Position numbers and translations under genes: made by a program. From Isoetes taiwanensis (lineage: Eukaryota; Streptophyta; Lycopodiopsida; Isoetales; Isoetaceae), in contig JAJEKV010000017.1 in assembly GCA_021234155.1 (NCBI GenBank), forward strand, positions 18,114,372 to 18,178,371: a stretch of DNA of 64,000 nucleotides, in the 5' to 3' direction. This document shows, in pieces, positions 56,207 to 64,000 of the stretch. The stretch's first letter is position 1. Each line of letters opens with the position of its first letter. Below the pieces are notes generated by a model. The model saw only the letters and a program-made list of their open reading frames with translations, was not told the origin of the DNA and ran no database searches.

Positions 56207-58741
56207 GGCCAGCTGAAGTTACCTTCAACGCAGCTAATGGAACCCGCGTAACTATAAAAGGTGAACCATTCAACCCTATTATGCAGTCTATGTCCATCAG
56301 GCAGTTAGATAAAGCTATACGCAAGGAAAAGCTCCTCTGCGTCATTAGACTTGCCTCCATTGAGTCAGATGATAAGCAGAAACAAGTAATCGACAACTTA
56401 CCGGGGGATTGCTAATCTTCTCCGAGAATTTGGTGATCTTTTCCCAGATGAGATCTAGAAGCTTCCTCCTTTCAGAGGGGTCGAATGTGAGATAGCTTTA
56501 GAGCCCGGTACTAAGCCTACCAGCAAGGCCCCGTACCGTATGAGTCCCCCAGAATTGGCAGAGCTTAAAAAGCAACTTCAGGAGTTACTAAACCTAGGTT
56601 TCATTCGACCTAGTGTTTCGCCTTTTGGCGCACCTATCCTTTTTGTTAAGAAAAAGGATGGCTCCTTGAGGATGTGTATTGATTATCGGCAGCTCAACAA
56701 GCATACCATCAAGAATCGCTATGCTTTGCCTAGAGCCGATGATCTAATGGATCAGTTGCAAGGGGCTAAGTATTTCTCAAAGATTGATCTACGCTCCGGG
56801 TACCATCAGATAAGGATTAAAGAGGAGGACATCCATAAATCTGCTTTTCGCACTAGATATGGGCATTATGAGTTTACCGTTATGCCTTTTGGATTAACTA
56901 ATGCCCCAGCAACTTTCATGCGATTGATGAATGATGTCTTCCGACAATACTTGGATGATTTTGTTGTTATTTTCTTTGACGACATTCTCATCTATAGTAA
57001 GACCCTAGAGGAGCATAAGAGACATCTTCGGTTGGCCCTAGAAAAGCTAAGACGCCATCAGCTCTTCGCCAAGTTCTCTAAATGCAAGTTTGCCACTCCG
57101 AAGGTTGATTATTTGGGCCATGTCATTTCTGCAGAGGGAATTGCTACAGATCCGGCAAAGATAGAAGCCGTAAGGGAATGGCCTATTCCAGGAAATGTTT
57201 CCGAGGTCCGAAGTTTCCTGGGGTTAGCGGGATATTACCGAAAATTTGTAAAGGATTTTGCAAACATTGCAGCACCCCTTACAAATCTTACAAAGCATGA
57301 AAAGGTGAAGGATTGGATGGAACACTGGAAGGCAAAAGTTCAGGGGAGTTTCCAGCAACTTAAAGATGCCTTAACGTCAGCACCAGTTCTCACATTGCCC
57401 GATCCTGAGAAGGATAAACTAGTGGCAACGGATGCCAGTAAAATTGCCACCGGTGGAGTCCTAATGCAGGAGGGGAGGGTTATTGCCTATGATTCAAAGA
57501 AGATGAACGAGAGAGAGCAGCGATACCCTACCCATGATCAAGAATTGTTAGCCGTTGTCCGTGCTCTGCGGATATGGAGACACTACCTTCTTGGTAGGAG
57601 ATTCCAGTTGGATACAGATCATCAGAGTCTCCGTTACTTATCCACCCAGCCGAATCTCAACCTCCGTCAAAGACGATGGATGGAATTTCTGGAGGAATAT
57701 GATTTTGAGATTATGTATAGGTCTGGCAAGCACAATGTGGTTGCGGATGCGTTGTCACGCCATCCCTTGGTAACCCGAACCCATTGCAACGCAATTTCTA
57801 CACTCACCAGTGAGTTTGGGAAACAGATAGAACAGACCCTGGCCACGGATCCCGAGTTCCGTGATGTTTGGGATAGTTTGGCTAAGGAAGCTCGCACAGA
57901 TAAGGAGCGTGAAGTTTTCCGTTCATATAAGAAAGAAGGCAGCTTGTTATATTACAAGGATAAGTTGTGTGTACCTGGGACTTCAGGAGTACGTAAGCTC
58001 ATTCTCCATGACACACACAACAGCCCTATAGCTGGACATGCAGGTTTTATGAAGACCTACTTTAAGATTCGCTCCAGCTATTTCTGGCCTTCTATGAAAA
58101 AGGACATTGCCAAGTATACTAAGCAGTGTCAGGTGTGTCAGCAAACGAAAGCTGAGCAGTTAAGGATTCCAGGTGAGTTACAACCTTTGGATGTGCCCAA
58201 CGCTAAGTGGGAAGTCATAACCATGGATTTCATCGTGGGCCTCCCACGTACTCTCCGTGGATATGATGCGTTAATGGTAGTGGTCGACAAATTGTCAAAA
58301 ATGGCTCATTTCTTGCCATGTCGTACCACGGATACAGCCTTCGATACTGCTTTGCTATTTGCCAAGGAAATCTTCAGATTGCATGGAATGCCACGAGTTA
58401 TTATATCCGACAGGGATCCCAAATTCGTGAGTGCATTCTGGAAAGATTTCTTTACCACCATCCAGACCAAGCTTGCCATGAGTACGGCATATCATCCTCA
58501 AACAGATGGTCAGACAGAGCGTACCAATCGCATTATAGAGGATATGCTAAGAAGTTATGTGTGGAGTAAGCAATCACAATGGGCTGACTATATTTATCTG
58601 GTCGAGTTTGCCTACAACAGTATGAAACAAGAATCCTCCAGAATGTCTCCCTTTATGATAAATTATGGTTATCAATGTCTTACTCCGGACACATGGCATA
58701 ACCCCGTTTCTAAAGTGGAGGTTTCTCAGCAACTCCTCTAA
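56207..58741 (+). pseudogene. Chromovirus pol: RT, RNase H and integrase core
   Basis: After the inversion the sense frame resumes with EVTFNAANGTRVTIKGEPFN. A frameshift near 56400 and a TAG at 56456-56458 precede a clean 733-codon ORF from ATG 56540. It holds the RT ([39 protein letters not shown], catalytic [10 protein letters not shown]), RNase H ([39 protein letters not shown]) and the integrase HHCC ([14 protein letters not shown]...CQVCQQTK) with its DDE core ([36 protein letters not shown]). A TAA at 58739-58741 ends it. RT has FFDD where most relatives have Y/F-[IVL]-DD. All catalytic aspartates are present. Confidence 0.95.
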
Positions 58742-59365
58742 GAGATGCAAGCTCTGGTCGAAGAAGTTCGTGGTTATTTATTAGCTGCACGCAGTCGTCA
58801 GAAGAGTGTAGCCGATAAGCACAGAACCCCACGCGTTTTCCAGGTGGGCGAATCAGTTTGGCTTAAGATTAAGGTGAAGCAAGCCAAGCTTAAGATCGGC
58901 AACTGCAAGAAGTTGGCACCCAGATGGGCTGGGCCGTTCAAAATTATTGAGCGTGTTGGAGAGCAGGCATATCGTTTGGATTTGCCACCCCGTTTGAAGA
59001 TCCACAAGGTCTTTCACGTGAGTCTTCTGAAACAACACACCCCTGATCCAGAGGAGGTTTTGGATACCCCAACCCTCCTAGAAATGACAGAGGAGCAGCT
59101 GGAGATAGTGCCTGAAGCTCTTCTTGATCGGGCTTATAAACAAACCAGAAGGACTCAAATGTTGCAATACTTGGTTAAGTGGAAGCACTTGCCAGTGGAG
59201 GGTGCTACCTGGGTGATGAAGATAGACCTTGAGAAGCACTATCCGGACTTCATGCGGGAATCCCAAGGCCGCACCATCAACGATGCTATCAACCCCGCTC
59301 CCGGCGGTAAGCTTGAAGGCTTGATTCGCCGAGAATCATGCAGTAGAGGGGTAGATGCATCGTAG
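58742..59365 (+). pseudogene. Integrase C-terminus with chromodomain
   Basis: It is in the same frame as pol but separated from it by the TAA at 58739-58741. The first part is the GPY/F module (VGESVWLKIKVKQAKLKIGN, APRWAGPFKIIERVG, YRLDLPP, HKVFHVSLLKQH). The last 70 residues form the chromodomain (ALLDRAYKQTRRTQMLQYLV, KWKHLPVEGATWV, LEKHYPDF), which defines chromoviruses. Chromodomains tether the integration complex to modified histone tails, in studied cases H3K9me. The frame ends at 59365. The single stop is probably a point mutation, since the downstream frame is intact for 200 codons. Confidence 0.9.
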
Positions 59366-59940
59366 TTGATAATAGTTACCGATGATGGGATCACCTTCGT
59401 GTTCCCTAGGACGTGGTGTACTGTCAATGTGGACATGACCGCGAACTGCTTGGAAAGCATGTAGTTAATAGGCCGCGTCCATCTTGGCTACAATAGGAAC
59501 TTGACCATTCCTTATGCTACAATAGATTGCGAACCATAAGCATGATAGCTTTCCTTGTAGATAGTTTTTTTAATTTTTTATATAGGGGGTGGTCCCTTCA
59601 ACCACAACCTACTTATACTATCTATATACTGATGTATTGACATGTGCAGGCCAGTGAGCAGTATGTGACCTGCCCATGTATAGAGGGTTGCTGATGACCC
59701 GACTTGTCCACTTTTGTTTTGTCTATATGTCTTGTTCTTGTGCTACTCTGTTGTTGATATTGGACTTCGGTCCTTGAACTTTTTGATTATCATAATTATG
59801 TGAAATGCACCCGCGTGCTTAAACTGTTTTAAACTTTAAAGTTTTTAATATAATATCTTCGGAAATAAGCAATTACATTCCTTCATAATGTGATTTCCTA
59901 TATTTGTATCTAACCCAATGCTGAGGACAACATTAATTCT
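59366..59940. other. Chromovirus 3' untranslated region
   Basis: Non-coding, T-rich, no ORF of note. It ends in the polypurine tract. Confidence 0.6.
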
Positions 59941-59953
59941 AAGGAGGGGAGAA
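59941..59953 (+). promoter_or_regulatory. Polypurine tract
   Basis: AAGGAGGGGAGAA is directly against the 3' LTR, the expected primer for plus-strand DNA synthesis. Confidence 0.95.
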
Positions 59954-61618
59954 TGTGACGTTCCAAGTATTTATACGGTATACGTATAAATGTATTGACA
60001 CGTCACCCAGTATAGATACGCCACCATGGGGTATGGTAACCTAGGGGGTTGACCTAAAAGGGATTAAATTAGCTATGCTAATTTAACCATTAAGGATAAT
60101 AACCTATAATTAAGGAATTAATAATTATAAAGGATAATTAAGCTAATTATGGTTTAGGAAGGCGCCACCTGGCCAAACTCGATTGGCCAGCATGGTGAAT
60201 GCTACTTTGATCTATTAAGGTGGGTCACCACCCCCGTATCAGCCACAATTGACCAAGAGGAGCTGAGCGCCACCTTTGAGCAGCTGAGCGCCACCTTTGA
60301 GCAGTTGAGCGCCTACCTTTGCCAAGGCTGAGCGCCACCTTCGTCCGAGCACGTATACCCTTGTAACCAGAGCTGAGCACCAAGGCCAAGAAGATGGAAG
60401 TCCCCAACGATAACGGGTCCAGCAGGAACTCAGGTGGGTGGTTAGAGTAGCTTGTGAATTCTAGGGTAGCGCCTCTGTTGGGCACTTGTGTGTTGTCTTG
60501 TTGTTTTCTCTGTGTTTTGGTGGTAGGAACTAACCCTTGGTTGTAAAGGTAAGTTCTCTTTATATTTTGATTCTGGTTTTGCTCTCAAAGGATGGATTGA
60601 TAGTTCTTTGTATAGTCTTACTCTGGAAATGGGGGAACTAAGGGGGGTAGAGACCTCTGAGCTCATGTCTGATAGTATGCTCCTAGATACAGCCCTGTAA
60701 TATTTCCATTACTTGCGGCCTGTGTACAAGAGACCACCGGGTCATAGATGCTATGGATTGGCTTAGCACCAGAGAAGGGACACAGTGGTGAAGTGGGGGT
60801 GGGGACTTGCACGAACATAAAAGGCTCCTGAGACTCCTACAGTGGGCTAGCCGGTCACGTAGAAGGCCGGGTATGGGTCTGACACTCCCTGGGTATAGAG
60901 GTGTGACCCGTATGGGGCACCTTGCACTTTGAGTAGATTTAGGGTGAGTAAGTCGGGTACGGATGCGGGGGTCGCTGATGCGGCACATATTCTCTAGCTC
61001 ACCCATGGAACCACTGTGATCCTGGAAGGGGACGCTTCCCCGACCTGCCTCATCGGACCGGGGCGTCATGAACCCTGGAGTAGACTCAAAAGGGTGATAC
61101 CTTGAGTTTGCGTCTCCGGAAGGCTATAGCGAAGCCATAGCGTGGATCGACCCATCTGCAAAGTGTGCACAGGAGGGGCGGATGGAGTGGACAACCCTAG
61201 CCGATGTTCTATGCCAGCCAACGCCAGGTTATACCTCTGTCTGCTGATCTCTTGAGACCGAGCCGTCAGTCCATCCTCACAGGAGTCTGAACCGGGGTAG
61301 AACCTGGGGTTTGGGGTGTTTTCTTAGTTTAGATGCATATTCTTTGCCGTTGGAATTTGGATGGATGCGCCACCCTTCGTGGTGGTTATTTATATATGAT
61401 TTATGCTGTGTGCTAACCCTTGTATTCATGCTTCCGCGACGTCGGAGCCCATCGAAGGCGTGGGCCGAATGACACCTCTGTGTCCTTCACCCGAGCATCT
61501 CCACGTAGATGGCCCGGGTCAGACGGAGGGCCCTGCTCATGGCGAGATGGTCGCCATGGGAGGGGAAAGTCCCCGTATGTATACGGCCGGGGGTCGTATA
61601 TATTCAGGGAGCGTCACA
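59954..61618 (+). repeat. Chromovirus 3' LTR
   Basis: 1665 bp, the same ends as 48423-50082. Differences from the 5' LTR include expanded GAGCAG(C/T)TGAGCGCC repeats near 60262-60312 and scattered base changes and small indels. They are numerous enough to exclude a very recent insertion. Confidence 0.95.
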
Positions 61619-61623
61619 CCTTC
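61619..61623. repeat. Target site duplication, right copy (CCTTC)
   Basis: Matches 48418-48422. Counting only one copy keeps the copia RT reading frame continuous across the insertion. Confidence 0.95.
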
Positions 61624-64000
61624 ATGGCTGCTGTCCATTTATCCTTGTCAATGCTTTCTTGGACATCTGCATAGCTTTGAGGTATTACTCCATCTTCCAA
61701 GATAGCCGTAATATATTCATGCTCAATGGTCTTAGCCTCAATTCTTCTACTTCTTCCCATTTCATTTCTTCCATAGGCTTGATTACCAAGTCCAGCCTCT
61801 TCTATAAGTTTTTCTGCCTGTGTTTTCCTTTTCCTTTTTTCAGAATAATCGTTTGCAGGTTCATCACTAGTTTGTCTTGATTCGTGGGTATCCTCACAAA
61901 CAGATTTCTCCAGCTCATTCTTCTCATCTGGTCTCTCTAATCATCATAATCTTCTTCTTCAAATTCAAACTTAGGAATTTCTTCAGGCTTATCAGTTTGA
62001 ATTTCATTCCCCTTTCTGAATTTGTGTTTATACAATACCTGCTCATTAAATAACACATCTCTACTAATTCTTATCTGCTTGGATTCAGATAAGTAAATTC
62101 TGTACCCCTTAGATTCTTTATCATATCCCACTAGGAATCCTCTTTCTGCTTTGTTATCTAACTTCTTCCTTAACTCTGTTGGCACATGTACATAGGCCAT
62201 ACACCCATATACTTTAAACTTTTCATAGTTCAATTTAGTTTCTGGTTGGAATGGTATCCACAACAGTTTTGAAATGGAACCCACAACAGTTCTGGTTGGA
62301 ATGAAACCCACAACAGTTTTGGAATATTTTCCTGCAAGCTTACTGATGGTAGCATGTTTTGTATTTCAACAGCTGTGTGTAACGCTTCTTCCCAAAGATT
62401 GTTAGGCAGTCCACTTTCCTTTAACATTGATCTAACTGCATCCAGCAAGGTCCTATTTTTCCTTTCTGAGACACCATTTTGTTGTGGTGAATGTCTACAG
62501 GTCAATTGTCTCTTTATTCCATGTGATATGCAGAATGTTTTAAATTGATTTGAGAGGTATTCTCCTCCTCTATCTGATCTGATACATTTTACTTTGAATC
62601 CTATTTCTCTTTCCTTTTTTGCAACATACTGCTTGAAAGCACTTAGAGCTTGAGATTTTCTGTTTAGACAGTATGTGGTGCACATTCTGCTATAATCATC
62701 TGTGAATGTTATGAAATATCTCTTATTGGTCCTACTTCTGACATTTAAGGGACCACATAAATCTGAATGTATCAGCTCAAGTTTCTGTTGTGCTCTACTT
62801 TTCCTTTTATGAAATGGTAATCGATTTAGCTTTCCCAAAGCGCATCCTTCACAAATCAAGTCAAGTTTGTTTGTATTTTCACATCTTATGTGCCCTTGCT
62901 TATGAAGAGATTCCAGTTTTTTATAATTGGTGTGAGCAAGTCTATTATGCCAAACTTCTATGCCAACTTCTTGAACTATATAAATAGAATCATGTGCAAC
63001 AGCATTATCCAGTCCATACAAGTTTCCCACACGTTTTCCATAAAATTTGATTTCATTATTCATCAAGATATTACACTGATCAGCATCAAATGTAACTCTG
63101 TAACCCAAATCACACAACTGACTAACTGATATCAAATTCTTGATAATGCCAGGCACACACAAAACATTCTGAATATTTACAATATTTCCAGCTAAATCAG
63201 TTAGCTGTAATAAGCCTCTCCCTTGAACATGTTGTAATGCTCCATTCCCAACCTGAATCCTTCTTGAATTTGTATTTGTTATATTTTTCAGGTATTCAAC
63301 AGTTTGCACTATTGATCTTTCAGCTCCACTATCAACTATCAAATGATCAGAATTGTCAGAGCACATATTTTCATTAATGACTGCAAATTCATGAGATACC
63401 TCATCATCATCTTCTTCAATGGCTTTGTCCTTGTCTTCTTGTTCTCTTGCCACATAGGCTCTTTCATGACCACGTCCTCTACCTCCTCTTCCAGATCTGG
63501 CATCACCTCTGCCTCTTGCAGATCTGCTGTAATTTTTAGGTGTAGGGCATTTGGAAGCAACATGCCCTCTGCCACCACACGTATAGCAATTGAAATCTTT
63601 TTTGAGTTTTGGACATTCATTCTTATAATGACCTGTCTAATGACAATTGTAACATACCACTTTATCTTTTCTCTTAGCCAAAAGAATTTCTGGAGTTTCT
63701 TCAGTTTGTGTTTGCCTTAATATCTTTTTCTGCTCCCATTCAGTTCTTAATATGTTTTCTGCCTCTTCTCTTGACTTACATGAGTTCCTAATAAATAGTG
63801 CCAAGGTCTCATTTTCCCCAATGGCCCTGGATATTTGTAGGACCTGACTTCTATCAGAAATGACAACTCCAGCCCCATTTAAATCAACTATTAGATTATC
63901 AAATTTATTGAAAAATTCAGTTATATCCTCTTCTTCCTTGAGTTTTAACCCCCTTAATTCATTTTCAAGGAGATCAATTTGAGATGACGTCTTCTCCTCA
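61624..64000 (-). pseudogene. copia gag-protease-integrase region
   Basis: Gag runs from the window edge with a zinc knuckle pair. The first (CYNCH...TGHYKNEC near 63640-63660) has a TAG inside it; the second, CYTCGGRGHVASKC near 63560-63600, is intact. The protease active site DSGAERS is near 63320-63340. The pre-integrase HHCC region (HNRLAH, CEGCALGK) lies at about 62840-62960. The integrase core has FTDDYSRM, SDRGGEYLSNQF and PQQNGVSERKNR. Near 62245-62325 a short tandem duplication of about 33 bp (CACAACAGTTTTGG) disrupts the integrase C-terminus and shifts the frame. The frame then reads KVYGCMAYVHVP and ends at 61937; an RT linker leads to the chromovirus junction. Confidence 0.9.

Larger units (their letters stand above)
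48423..61618 (+). mobile_element. Ty3/gypsy chromovirus carrying a histone H3 ORF (13,196 bp)
   Basis: The LTRs are 48423-50082 (1660 bp) and 59954-61618 (1665 bp), both TGTGACG...CGTCACA. The target duplication CCTTC is at 48418-48422 and 61619-61623. The primer site and purine tract abut the LTRs exactly. The internal order is histone-H3 fusion ORF, 451-aa ORF with a possible H2A-like fold, 189-aa ORF, gag, an inverted protease segment, RT-RNase H-integrase, and a chromodomain. Usual chromoviruses are 5-8 kb; the excess is the long LTRs and the three extra ORFs. Frameshifts, stops and the inversion make this copy non-autonomous. Confidence 0.95.
46986..64000 (-). mobile_element. Ty1/copia retrotransposon, split by the chromovirus; 5' part beyond the window
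   Basis: On the minus strand, gag enters at the window edge. Protease, integrase, RT and RNase H follow in the Ty1/copia order, ending at 46989. The coding region is interrupted between 61619 and 48422 by the 13.2-kb chromovirus. When one copy of the CCTTC duplication is disregarded, the RT reading frame is continuous across the gap. A purine-rich tract lies just after the coding end near 46931-46948 in element orientation, presumably before its 3' LTR. Confidence 0.9.

Overview
The window is nuclear DNA of a land plant with a large, repeat-rich genome. Plant-type gene remnants support this: a lipoxygenase with spliced exons, a malectin-like receptor with a signal peptide and clean introns, a LEA_4 protein and a PPR-protein fragment. 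So do a chromovirus primed by initiator-methionine tRNA, Ty1/copia, several LINEs, and traces of pogo, hAT and CACTA elements. The species cannot be named from this sequence. Almost every cellular gene is broken, and the window is mainly nested mobile elements of different ages.

Layout. 1-4151: 3' part of an L1-type LINE ending in A29. 4152-9590: AT-rich sequence with no gene seen. 9595-17340: non-coding repeats, comprising two minisatellite blocks, a 1.5-kb inverted repeat, several decayed copies of the same repeat in both orientations, and two satellite-like arrays. 18659-19731: a LEA pseudogene interrupted by an antisense PPR-like fragment. 20765-21233: a fold-back element. 24141-25930: a dead pogo/Tigger-type transposase, followed by a CACTA-like terminus rich in ACGTCGT motifs. 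27824-28775: a 5'-truncated LINE with a perfect 15-bp target duplication. 30150-31416 (minus): a lipoxygenase pseudogene. 32070-42736: three LINEs with microsatellite tails, the longest carrying a 605-bp hAT-type insertion with an 8-bp target duplication. 43848-45096 (minus): the ectodomain part of a malectin-like receptor. 46986-64000 (minus): a copia element split by a 13.2-kb chromovirus at 48423-61618.

The most unusual object is that chromovirus. It has two 1.66-kb LTRs (TGTGACG...CGTCACA), a CCTTC target duplication, a tRNA-iMet primer site, a purine tract, gag, RT, RNase H, integrase and a chromodomain. Between the primer site and gag it carries about 3.6 kb of extra sense-strand coding sequence in three ORFs. 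The first ends in an almost complete, intron-less histone H3 (core at 51764-52063) fused to an unrecognised N-terminal region and a Q/N/D-rich linker. The second ORF has a C-terminal segment that I align, more weakly, with the H2A histone fold. The third is unrecognised. A retrotransposon with a chromatin-reading chromodomain and its own histone-like proteins is, as far as I know, not a described arrangement. This copy is damaged: its protease segment is inverted, and gag, pol and the H3 ORF contain frameshifts or stops.

The H3 assignment, element boundaries and nesting are read directly from the sequence. The H2A-like call and all ideas about function are inference.
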